Of a stretch of DNA of 55,404 bases, positions 1 through 7,528 are shown piece by piece. The translations under genes were made by a program, and so were the position numbers. The DNA comes from Bacteroidota bacterium (GTDB lineage Bacteria; Bacteroidota; Bacteroidia; Cytophagales; Cyclobacteriaceae): contig CANIVF010000026.1 in assembly GCA_947470895.1 (NCBI GenBank), positions 1-55,404 of the forward strand. The letters are read 5' to 3'. Each line of letters starts with the position of its first letter. The first letter of the stretch is position 1. The notes under the pieces were generated by a model, which was given only the letters and a program-made list of their open reading frames with translations, did not search any database and was not told where the DNA came from.

Positions 1-20
1 CCATAACCGCTAACATTAGT

Positions 21-34
21 ATAAGCGCATGTTT
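21..34 (+). repeat. 14-bp direct repeat, copy 1
   Basis: ATAAGCGCATGTTT at 21-34 is identical to 1559-1572. The two copies bracket the recombinase gene exactly, one beyond its stop and one about 40 bp upstream of its start. They could be the ends or attachment cores of a small element that carries only this gene. Confidence 0.6.
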
Positions 35-75
35 GCTGCGCCTTTTATTAGAAAGATGCGCATATTTCGCTTATA
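21..75. repeat. Imperfect nested palindrome, candidate recombination site
   Basis: The outer arms ATAAGCG (21-27) and CGCTTAT (69-75) are perfect complements. Inside them GCGCC-TTT (38-45) pairs imperfectly with AAAGATGCGC (52-61). The result is a long hairpin with bulges, lying just beyond the 3' end of the recombinase gene. A related GATGCGCTTTTCGCAG stretch follows at about 115-130. The bulged shape recalls folded attC sites, but no RYYYAAC/GTTRRRY core pair is evident, so the role as an attachment site is inference. Confidence 0.45.
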
Positions 76-159
76 TGTGAGTGCTGGTGGCTTTTCCCAA
101 CAAGTACAATTAAAGATGCGCTTTTCGCAGTTTCCATTGTCAATTCTACTAATTCGAAG

Positions 160-1518
160 CTATATATCCAAGTTGTCCAGCGGGCTTTTTAGGCCACTGA
201 GTGCTTTGCTTGTTACATGGGTGTAAACCTCAGTGGTCTTGCTGCTGCTGTGCCCAAGTAGGTTTTGTATGTAGCGCAAGTCTGTACCATTTTCCAACAG
301 GTGTGTGGCAAAACTGTGCCGCAGCGTGTGCACCGTGGCATACTTCTTTACATTCCCCCGCTGCAATGCCTCTTTAACTACCGTCTGCATGCTACGCTCA
401 CTATATTGTCCTCCAGTCTCTCCTTCAAATAGGTATTCCTTCGGGCCATACTTCTTGTAATAATCCCGCAATAGCGGAAGTAATTTTTCAGCTAGAAGTG
501 TGTAGCGGTCTTTCTTTCCTTTCGCCCCTTTTATGCTGATCTGCATCCGATCGCTGTCTATATCATTGGGTTTTAGGTTCAGCAATTCGCCTAACCGTAG
601 GCCAGCCGAGTAACAAAGCATTATCATCGTTTTATGCTTCAGGTTTTTGGTGCTTTTTATCATGGCTTGCACTTCCTCCACGGATAGTACGGTAGGCAAT
701 TTCGTTTCCTTCAGTGGCCGTTCCAGTTGGTAGAACTTACGGGCGCCACCTTTTACTTTTTCATAGTAGAATTTGATGGCGTTTATGGCTTGGTTTTGAG
801 AGCTAGCCGATATGCCTCGCTCTTGCACCAAATAGCGCGTGTAGGCAATTATCTCCGGTTCGGTGATGTCGTCAATCTTCTTAGTATTGTAGTAATTGAT
901 AAACTCTTCAAAGGATTGCTTATAGACCTTGATGGTGCTGGCAGAGTAACGCATGATCTCCAACTTTTCCAGCATTATATCTGGACAGGTGCGGTAGTTG
1001 GGTATTTCGTACACACGGGGCTTGGGCTTCACACCTTTTTTCACACGATCGTCCTCCCATACCAATTCCATCCGTTCGGTTGTGCAAAAGTCTTCCAATT
1101 CCTTCTTTTGCTTTTCTTCTATGGCCACGCTCCACCACTTTTCACCCTTGTCATACTTAGCAAACGGAAAAGTTCTTAGCATTGATACCAACAACGGATG
1201 GTAAAACGCGATCACCCGGTATCTCCCGGTTTTGTATTGCACTACCTTCACGGTAAGCTTTTGAGCTTTCTCTTGTGAGAGCGCTGGCTTTGCTTGCGCA
1301 TTTGCTTCGGCACTTGGATTCAAGGGCTGTAGTTCCGGGTAGGCTTTTTGTAGTTTCACAAAAACAGCATGAGATGCCTCCACATGCCATGCTTTTTCTG
1401 TCTGGCTCCATTTGCAGTCAGCTATTTTCTTTAATTTTTCAGAGATTGACTTATCGAAGGGGAATTTTATGAACAAACGCTTCTCCCCACGGTGGATTTT
1501 GTCATAATAATGCATCAT
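160..1518 (-). CDS. Tyrosine recombinase with N-terminal HARP-like repeats
   Basis: Site-specific DNA recombinase of the lambda-integrase/XerCD family, about 452 residues from the ATG at 1518. Another ATG follows at once, and a TTG at 1527 is less likely. The catalytic domain (about 275-445) has Arg in GLRLGEL, Lys in GAKGKKDRYT, HTLRH, His in LGHSS and the nucleophile Tyr in TTEVYTH. A SAM-like core-binding domain lies at about 180-270. The first 170 residues are unusual: two copies of an FxxxxxxxLKKI...KxWxV module (about 10-60 and 95-150; second copy KYDKGEKWWSV) resemble the HARP module of SMARCAL1-type annealing helicases. No IntI-specific insertion is seen, so this is not a classical integron integrase. 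It is flanked by 14-bp direct repeats. No excisionase or cargo gene lies within those repeats. Confidence 0.9.
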   Translation of the reverse strand: MMHYYDKIHRGEKRLFIKFPFDKSISEKLKKIADCKWSQTEKAWHVEASHAVFVKLQKAYPELQPLNPSAEANAQAKPALSQEKAQKLTVKVVQYKTGRYRVIAFYHPLLVSMLRTFPFAKYDKGEKWWSVAIEEKQKKELEDFCTTERMELVWEDDRVKKGVKPKPRVYEIPNYRTCPDIMLEKLEIMRYSASTIKVYKQSFEEFINYYNTKKIDDITEPEIIAYTRYLVQERGISASSQNQAINAIKFYYEKVKGGARKFYQLERPLKETKLPTVLSVEEVQAMIKSTKNLKHKTMIMLCYSAGLRLGELLNLKPNDIDSDRMQISIKGAKGKKDRYTLLAEKLLPLLRDYYKKYGPKEYLFEGETGGQYSERSMQTVVKEALQRGNVKKYATVHTLRHSFATHLLENGTDLRYIQNLLGHSSSKTTEVYTHVTSKALSGLKSPLDNLDI

Positions 1519-1558
1519 AATTGCCAATTAGTTGCGCCTATACCTCCAAAAATAAGGA

Positions 1559-1572
1559 ATAAGCGCATGTTT
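1559..1572 (+). repeat. 14-bp direct repeat, copy 2
   Basis: Exact second copy of ATAAGCGCATGTTT (see 21-34). A TTGCGCC motif at 1532-1538 nearby echoes the CTGCGCC at 36-42 in the left copy, so the similarity may extend beyond 14 bp with rearranged order. Confidence 0.6.
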
Positions 1573-1682
1573 TGGAATGCATCGTAATTCGTAAACAACA
1601 GGCGATCACAAAGTGGACACTTCATCAACACGCTCTGTGCCTTACTGGCGATAACTAACCCTTACACATCGGTTTTTCGCTT

Positions 1683-1733
1683 CCCGCCCACCTCCATAGC
1701 CCGCCAAAGTGTGTACGTGGAATGGGCGGGCTA
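1683..1733. promoter_or_regulatory. Two competing GC-rich stems
   Basis: CCCGCCCA (1683-1690) is complementary to TGGGCGGG (1723-1730). TAGCCCGCC (1697-1705) is complementary to GGCGGGCTA (1725-1733). Both left arms compete for nearly the same right arm, as in attenuator-type switches. No T-run follows, so it is not a plain intrinsic terminator. The 467-bp gap between the recombinase and the next gene holds this structure and the tandem repeats, and I see no gene in it. Confidence 0.35.
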
Positions 1734-1832
1734 AAGCCAGGATTACACCACTAAGCTGTATAGCAGGGCCAGGATCATTTGTTAAACCTGTATAGTTATA
1801 GTTATTTTAGGACTAGACACAATCGGGGTTTT

Positions 1833-1909
1833 CCCGTAGATATCCCGTATATATCCCGTACATAACCCGTAGATATCCCGTATCTATAGAGGTACGGATT
1901 ATCTACGGG
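1833..1909. repeat. Five 11-bp tandem repeats plus inverted copy
   Basis: Five units starting CCCGTA follow each other with exact 11-bp period: CCCGTAGATAT (1833), CCCGTATATAT (1844), CCCGTACATAA (1855), CCCGTAGATAT (1866) and CCCGTATCTAT (1877). An inverted copy, ATCTACGGG, is at 1901-1909. A period close to one helical turn puts the same face of every unit on one side of the DNA, as in iteron or multi-site operator arrays. The array lies about 90-160 bp upstream of the 265-residue protein gene. Confidence 0.85.
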
Positions 1910-1910
1910 A

Positions 1911-1927
1911 TTGATCATAGTGATCAA
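1911..1927. promoter_or_regulatory. Perfect dyad TTGATCA-N3-TGATCAA
   Basis: TTGATCA (1911-1917) and TGATCAA (1921-1927) are perfect complements around TAG, directly abutting the inverted copy of the 11-bp repeat. It is a candidate dimeric-regulator operator for the downstream gene at 1995. Confidence 0.5.
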
Positions 1928-1994
1928 TATCTTAACCCGGGTATTGCTCCTCAGCATAAGCTTAAGTAACTTCCTCCACTAAAATTCTGTAGTT

Positions 1995-2792
1995 ATGGCA
2001 CGATTAACCTCTGATATCGCGTTTACCGGTTCGCTGGGCACTATCTCAGCCTATAAAATGCGCGGTTCTGAACAGATTATTTTGCGTAGAAAAGGCGGAC
2101 CTGATTCCAGCTCCATTAAGAAAAGTCCTTCCTTCGATGTGGTCAGGCGCAACAATGCCGAGTTCAGTGGCCGAGCAACAGCCAGCCGTTGGATTATGAA
2201 GATGATGTGGCCACAGAAAGCCCTGGCCGATTATAACATTGCCGGTCCATTGAATGCGCTGGTGAAGCCCATTCAGGAGTTAGACACACAAAGTGCATTT
2301 GGACAGCGTCATATTATTCTTTCCAAAAACAAACTTCTGCTGCAAGGCTTCTCGCTCAACCGAAAAAATCCGTTCGATTCCGTGGTGCGTGCCGGGGTTT
2401 CCTGCTCGCTGGAACCGGACACGTGGAGTGCGCAGGTCAATTTGCCAGAACTGTTGCCCGGTATCAATTTCTTTGCCCGTAAGGATGCTCCATTTTTTAG
2501 TATCCAAATTGTTATTGGCATGGTGCCCGACTTATTCTATCGCGATGGGAAATACCTGCCATCGTCCCTTTCTTACCACGAAAACAATGTTGCAATAGCG
2601 ACCACCGCTTGGCATGCTGCACAAGGCCATCAGAAAAAAGAATCACTACAGGTGAAACTCCCCGAACCTCCTGCCGATGAGGCCAGCAGCAGCCTCCTAT
2701 CCATAGGCATACGTTATGGAGCCGTACAGAACGGTGGTGCTATCGAACAGATCAGGTATGCCGGATGTGCAAAGGTGTTAGGTGTGCTTTAG
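1995..2792 (+). CDS. Unrecognised 265-residue protein
   Basis: I do not recognise a function. The N-terminus FTGSLGTISAYKMRGSEQI, followed by a basic patch (LRRKGGP) and a conserved-looking RRNNAEFSGRATASRW stretch, resembles proteins I associate with Bacteroidota genomes that have a GSLGxxSxYK start and no known role. There is no signal peptide, membrane segment or catalytic motif. The C-terminal half is rich in beta-prone segments. ATG at 1995 follows a repeat-dense upstream region (1683-1927) and is the first start of the frame. Its position beside a recombinase suggests accessory DNA. It converges with the GMC oxidoreductase gene, 13 bp away. Confidence 0.75.
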   Translation: MARLTSDIAFTGSLGTISAYKMRGSEQIILRRKGGPDSSSIKKSPSFDVVRRNNAEFSGRATASRWIMKMMWPQKALADYNIAGPLNALVKPIQELDTQSAFGQRHIILSKNKLLLQGFSLNRKNPFDSVVRAGVSCSLEPDTWSAQVNLPELLPGINFFARKDAPFFSIQIVIGMVPDLFYRDGKYLPSSLSYHENNVAIATTAWHAAQGHQKKESLQVKLPEPPADEASSSLLSIGIRYGAVQNGGAIEQIRYAGCAKVLGVL

Positions 2793-2805
2793 CAGGTAAC
2801 CTGTC

Positions 2806-4503
2806 TTAAAGATTTCCCTTCTTCAATTCCTCCACAGCATAATCTGTTGCTCGCGCTGTTAGGGCCATATAGGTAATAGAAGGATTTTGATTAGCCGAAG
2901 AAGTCATGCAGGCGCCATCGGTTACAAACACATTTTTTGCTTCATGCACCTGATTCCATTTGTTCAGCACGGAAGTCTTCGGATCTTTACCCATGCGGGC
3001 CGTACCCATTTCGTGGATACACAACCCTGGGTAGGCTTTGCTATCATCAAATGTGGAAATGTTTTTGATACCTGCACTTTCCAGCATTTCGGCAGCGCTG
3101 TTCATCATGTCTTTGCGCATAGCCAATTCATTTTCTTTCCACTCGCAATCAATGTCCAGCAAGGGCAAGCCCCACTTATCTTTCTTGTCTTTGCTCAACG
3201 ATACTTGATTATGGTAGTCTGGCAATTGTTCGCCCCACGCACCTAACCAAAACCCCCAATTGCCCAGGCCGGCAGCTTCTTCTTTTAACTCAGCTCCAAT
3301 TTTTTCAGAGCTACCAAACCGACCCCGTGACGCACCACCCTGGTAGCCGAAGCCACGCACATAGTCGTTACGCTCTGTCTTGGTGTTAATATTTCTAAAG
3401 CGCGGAATATAGATTCCATTGGGCCTGCGCCCAAACGTATATTCATCCTGAAAGCCTTCGTATGAACCGGACGCGCCAACATGATAATGATGATCCATCA
3501 GGTTATGACCAAGCTGACCACTGCTGTTGCCCATCCCATTCGGAAAAGCATCCGAAACAGAATGAAGTAAAATGAATGTTGAACCAAGGGTTGATGCATT
3601 CAGAAAAATAATTTTTGCATAGTATTCTTCCGTGTTCATCGTTTCAGCATCGATGATGCGAACACCAGTGGCTTTCTGACTATTCTTATCATAGATCACT
3701 TCTGAAACTACGGAGTGAGGTCTTAAGGTGAGATTACCGGTAGCTCTTGCTGCGGGTAAGGTGGCACTGTTACTGCTGAAATATCCCGAGAAAGGACACC
3801 CACGATCGCATGCATTTCTGAACTGACAAGGACCGCGTTCGTGCAAGCCTCGGGTAAGATTGGCAGCGCGACCAATGATCATATTACGTTCAGGAAAAGC
3901 GGAGTGGATACTTCCGGAAACATGCTTCTCCAAACAATTCATTTCCATGGGTGGAAGAAATTCTCCATCGGGCAATTGAGGTAATCCTTCTGTTGAACCA
4001 CTTACGCCCACAAATTTTTCTACATAGCTATACCACGGAGCAATGTCTTTATACCGGATCGGCCAGTCGGCCCCATGACCATCTTTTGCATTGGCTTCAA
4101 AGTCAAGATCACTCCAACGATAGCATTGACGGCCCCACGTAAGACTTCTTCCTCCTACCTGATAGCCACGAATCCAATCGTAAGGTTTTACCTGATTATA
4201 AGGGTGCTCCAAATCATTTACATAAAAGTGTTTGTTGGCTTCATTGCAAAAGCCGCGCACCTGAATGTGCTGCTCTTCGCGCATCTTTTCCGTAATCACA
4301 TTGCGATGCGCTAAATCCCAGGGTGCATCATTGGCCGTTGGATAATCTTTGATGTGCTCTACCATCGGGCCACGTTCGAGCACGAGTGTCTTCAATCCTT
4401 TTTCACAAAGTTCTTTGGCGGCCCAGCCTCCGCTGATTCCGGAACCGACTACAATGGCATCGTAGGTATTTTCAGCTTTGGCTTTGATGTTGAGGTTGCT
4501 CAT
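2806..4503 (-). CDS. GMC family FAD-dependent oxidoreductase
   Basis: Oxidises an alcohol or sugar using FAD. 565 residues. The Rossmann nucleotide-binding motif GSGISGG is near residue 22 and is followed by LVLERG, which binds the FAD ribose. The C-terminal GMC_oxred_C region carries HEMGTARMG (about 490) and the NQNPS active-site segment (about 540). A CDRGCPFSGYF stretch is typical of the branch that contains gluconate/fructose dehydrogenase large subunits and glucoside 3-dehydrogenases. No Tat signal or gluconate dehydrogenase subunit 3 neighbour is visible, so the substrate is unknown. ATG at 4503 is clear. The downstream neighbour on the opposite strand is convergent. Confidence 0.92.
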   Translation of the reverse strand: MSNLNIKAKAENTYDAIVVGSGISGGWAAKELCEKGLKTLVLERGPMVEHIKDYPTANDAPWDLAHRNVITEKMREEQHIQVRGFCNEANKHFYVNDLEHPYNQVKPYDWIRGYQVGGRSLTWGRQCYRWSDLDFEANAKDGHGADWPIRYKDIAPWYSYVEKFVGVSGSTEGLPQLPDGEFLPPMEMNCLEKHVSGSIHSAFPERNMIIGRAANLTRGLHERGPCQFRNACDRGCPFSGYFSSNSATLPAARATGNLTLRPHSVVSEVIYDKNSQKATGVRIIDAETMNTEEYYAKIIFLNASTLGSTFILLHSVSDAFPNGMGNSSGQLGHNLMDHHYHVGASGSYEGFQDEYTFGRRPNGIYIPRFRNINTKTERNDYVRGFGYQGGASRGRFGSSEKIGAELKEEAAGLGNWGFWLGAWGEQLPDYHNQVSLSKDKKDKWGLPLLDIDCEWKENELAMRKDMMNSAAEMLESAGIKNISTFDDSKAYPGLCIHEMGTARMGKDPKTSVLNKWNQVHEAKNVFVTDGACMTSSANQNPSITYMALTARATDYAVEELKKGNL

Positions 4504-4590
4504 AATAGATAGTAGAAGTTGACTGAATTTGAATGTACCAATTTTAAAAGAAAGATGCCGTTGTTTTTTGTAAACGGTTCATTCGCTCTT

Positions 4591-5739
4591 CTACGGAAAG
4601 TGGTTAAATAAATACATGGTGAAGATGCCCCACATCGTACCGGTGACCATACTCAATATTGCCAACAGAATGGCGTGAGGCATCCAGTTTTTGTTATAGG
4701 CCGAGGTGACAGCCGGAGCGGTTGAAATACCTCCCAGGTTAGCCATGCTGGCGATGGGTACCCAGGCCATGTGCACGTTCAGTAACGTTGCGCCAAGCAT
4801 CATGAACATATAATGTCCGATCAACCACACCACGCAAAGCACGACAAAAGCGAAGGGCAACGATAATCCGCTAAAGTCAAGACGCAATCCTAAAATAGCC
4901 ATGATGATGATCATCAACAAGGCACCCGCCTTCAGTACAAATGAATGATTCCATCGCGGAATAAAATTACCGAATGCAAGACCTAGTAGGGATAAGGATA
5001 TCACTCGCCATAAAAAATTATCCGTGCTAAAATTAATAATGCCTATGGCCATCGCAACAGTGATCACCGTAACGGCTACGGAGGTCGTTGAATTCTTTTC
5101 CGAAACCGATTCAACCCCTTGAACTTCGGGCATCGCGGTGTTGATGCGAAAAAACTGGTTGAGGCGATCACTTCGCTTGATCACCTGAAACATGATGATC
5201 GTCCAGATATTAATCAGAATATTATCCAGCACAATAACCGACAGGAATAATGATTCCGGGCAACTCACCAGTTCTTTTAACACCAACTGACTGGTGCTTC
5301 CACCGATCCAACTGCCGGTAATGGGTACCAGGCCGCGCCAATATTCCTTCTCCATAAAAAGATCATAAGTAGCGGGCGAAATAAAGTGTGAGCTCCAGAC
5401 CAATGCGGGCGGAAGCACAGCAATGAAAAGTGAACCTGAAAAAAACAATACGATGGGCCTCGCTCCTACTATCTTTAATTGAGGAAACGAAAGAGCGCTC
5501 ATGACCATAACAATAGCCAGGGGCACAATCCAATTTCTGGATAGCGAATGTAAATACACAGAAGAAAGATCAGCACCGGTAGTATGTGTAATCACTGCGG
5601 GCATCACGTAGGCAAACAAAATGGCGGGAAACCAATTCAGTATTTCTTGTACCCATTTAATCTCCTGGTGATTAAGCCACCATATCAATGCCACTGTAAG
5701 GCAAACGATACCTGTGGCGAAGAGTGCTTGCTGCGTCAT
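4591..5739 (-). CDS. DUF819 family integral membrane protein
   Basis: Polytopic inner-membrane protein of about 382 residues with roughly ten hydrophobic helices. The family signature GSWIGGSTSQ lies near the middle, followed by the VLDNILINIW helix. DUF819 (YjcL-like) proteins resemble anion/solute carriers but have no established substrate. I place the start at the ATG at 5739, which overlaps the upstream stop as ATGA. The open frame continues to a GTG at 5769, but that would overlap the peptidase by 34 bases. The overlap indicates translational coupling with the secreted peptidase, so the pair may hydrolyse a peptide and import the product. Confidence 0.85.
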   Translation of the reverse strand: MTQQALFATGIVCLTVALIWWLNHQEIKWVQEILNWFPAILFAYVMPAVITHTTGADLSSVYLHSLSRNWIVPLAIVMVMSALSFPQLKIVGARPIVLFFSGSLFIAVLPPALVWSSHFISPATYDLFMEKEYWRGLVPITGSWIGGSTSQLVLKELVSCPESLFLSVIVLDNILINIWTIIMFQVIKRSDRLNQFFRINTAMPEVQGVESVSEKNSTTSVAVTVITVAMAIGIINFSTDNFLWRVISLSLLGLAFGNFIPRWNHSFVLKAGALLMIIIMAILGLRLDFSGLSLPFAFVVLCVVWLIGHYMFMMLGATLLNVHMAWVPIASMANLGGISTAPAVTSAYNKNWMPHAILLAILSMVTGTMWGIFTMYLFNHFP

Positions 5740-7250
5740 TTCATTTTTTGCGTCAGAATGCCCAGGCACATTTGTATGCCTTCGATAAAGTTGCCGATGC
5801 GCAGATTTTCGTCCGCTGCGTGAATATTATTGTCTGGATTAGGAATGCGAATGGAAACGGCCGGAATAGTTAGAGTGGTAATAAAAGGTTCAATAGGTTG
5901 AGAGCCACCGGTGGTGCGCTGCTTCACGTAATTGCCTTTGCCAAAGGTGCGGTCCATGGCACTGCCCAACCACACACCTGCTGGAGAATTAAGATCCGCT
6001 CGAAAAGGCTTTGATCCAATTTCATACTCAAATGAAATCAAGTTGGCGTGACTTGCTCGTTCTTCATCCGTTGGTTGATCCATAACAAAATAATATCCTT
6101 GTGCTGCAATAAAGTTTTTAACCAGCATCACCATTTTCTCGCCATCGGTTTCAGGCACCAGGCGCAAATCCAATTCGGCAATCGCCACGGAAGGGATGAT
6201 CGTGCGGACTTCGCTTCCCACCGCAGCTGCCTTCAAACCGCGCACATTGAGCGATGGATATTGAAGAGACTCTTCATACGTATTCCCAACATGATCAGGT
6301 GCAGCTATGCCCAGCGTGGTTGTCAGTGTTTTTTCATCACCCGGCATATCATTGATGAGTGCCTTCTCCTGATTGGAAAGATGAACGTCATCATAATACC
6401 CGGGAATGGTGACTCTTCCCGAATCATCTTTCATATCGGCTAAAAGCCTGGCTAATTTGAACACCGGGTTGGGTGCATAATTTCCGTACTGACCGCTGTG
6501 CAATTCGTTTTTCGCTCCGAATACTTTAAGACGAATGGTAGCGATCCCTCTCGCTCCAAAGTTTAATGTCGGCAAATTGGAAACATGACGAGTTCCATCC
6601 ATGATCAATACCATCCTGGCCAAAAAGAGATCCTGGTTATTCTTCACTAAGGATGGTAGTGATGGCGATCCCATTTCTTCCTGAAAGTCCATGATGATCT
6701 TGATATTAAATTCCGGATTGATCTTTCGTTCCATCAGAATATCCAATGCGGATAAAAAAGCTATCGCTGGGCCCTTGGAGTCGGATACCGAACGAGCAAA
6801 AATTCTCCAATCCGGATCGTACTCATTGCGTGTGCCCAAGTCCATACTCTCCCAGTGATCATTGACTTTCCTCTTCAACGTAGCTTGATATGGATTTTTC
6901 TGACTCCAGTTTGCACTATCGGCAGGCTGACCATCCATTTGAAGATAGAAAAGCACCCAAGGTAATTTTGGATTAAATACGCGCTGTGCATACAGATGCG
7001 GCACATCGTTTGAAACCAAAATCCTCGTTTCAAACTTTCTGTTCTTCATTGCTCGCACACACCACTCCAGATTCTGCTTTGTTTGCTCAACATAAAGCCC
7101 GTTGTTGGGTAACAACAGAAACTCATTTAAGGTTGTGATTGCTTTCGGGTAATCGCGAAGAGCAGCATCCCTGATTTCTTGTCTGGAGAGCGTTTGTGAA
7201 AAGCCCGTTGAGGATAAGATCACAGGCAGGATTAACAACACACATTTCAT
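5736..7250 (-). CDS. Secreted M20-like metallopeptidase
   Basis: Predicted zinc aminoacyl peptidase/amidohydrolase of the M20 family, exported. The start is taken at the ATG at 7250 because it gives a clean signal peptide (MKCVLLILPVILSSTGFSQ); an in-frame ATG at 7298 adds a non-signal extension. The usual metal-site blocks are recognisable: MDGQPAD (about 105), SVSDSKGPA, QEEMGSPS, LIMDG, an inserted dimerisation domain beginning near ELHSGQYG, and the final His in NNIHAADENL. In the first block the canonical His of HxDxQP appears to be Gln (LQMDGQP), a variant that may be shared by a Bacteroidota subgroup. Coupled to the DUF819 gene by ATGA overlap. Confidence 0.85.
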   Translation of the reverse strand: MKCVLLILPVILSSTGFSQTLSRQEIRDAALRDYPKAITTLNEFLLLPNNGLYVEQTKQNLEWCVRAMKNRKFETRILVSNDVPHLYAQRVFNPKLPWVLFYLQMDGQPADSANWSQKNPYQATLKRKVNDHWESMDLGTRNEYDPDWRIFARSVSDSKGPAIAFLSALDILMERKINPEFNIKIIMDFQEEMGSPSLPSLVKNNQDLFLARMVLIMDGTRHVSNLPTLNFGARGIATIRLKVFGAKNELHSGQYGNYAPNPVFKLARLLADMKDDSGRVTIPGYYDDVHLSNQEKALINDMPGDEKTLTTTLGIAAPDHVGNTYEESLQYPSLNVRGLKAAAVGSEVRTIIPSVAIAELDLRLVPETDGEKMVMLVKNFIAAQGYYFVMDQPTDEERASHANLISFEYEIGSKPFRADLNSPAGVWLGSAMDRTFGKGNYVKQRTTGGSQPIEPFITTLTIPAVSIRIPNPDNNIHAADENLRIGNFIEGIQMCLGILTQKMK

Positions 7251-7314
7251 TATCATGACCTGAGTCAAGGAATCTGCTCTATTCTGAAGATTATGCATAC
7301 CATATGGCTAAGAA

Positions 7315-7355
7315 TGAACTTCAAATTACCAATTTCAATGGAAAAAGGAAGTTCA
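7315..7355. promoter_or_regulatory. Spaced inverted repeat in divergent region
   Basis: TGAACTTC (7315-7322) is the exact complement of GAAGTTCA (7348-7355), with a 25-bp spacer. It lies between the divergent peptidase and hydrolase genes and could be a regulator site for either. The remainder of the gap up to 7528 shows no other structure I can support. Confidence 0.25.
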
Positions 7356-7528
7356 CTTTATTAGAGGATATGATAAGGCAGCCCGTAGAAGTGAAATGCT
7401 GAGCGTACGATGAGGTGCGGTGCTCTGTAGTACGAGATTCCGGGTCGCGCCAGCTTATCGTGGTTGATGGGTGTTAATGATTAAACACAATTTCTATACA
7501 TAGCATCATCAAACTTGCCCGGAATGAG

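Noticed and set aside
29-226. 65-codon plus-strand frame at the left edge
   Set aside because: It runs through the palindrome and into the antisense of the recombinase C-terminus; composition is that of a shadow frame.
727-1179. 150-codon plus-strand frame antisense to the recombinase
   Set aside because: Entirely inside the recombinase core; hydrophobic pattern results from reading its codons on the opposite strand, with no start context.
21-1572. Classical insertion sequence or integron
   Set aside because: No DDE transposase or terminal inverted repeats, and the recombinase lacks the IntI-specific insertion; the flanks are direct, not inverted, repeats.
1833-1909. CRISPR-like array
   Set aside because: Units are only 11 bp and contiguous, with no spacers and no cas genes in the window.
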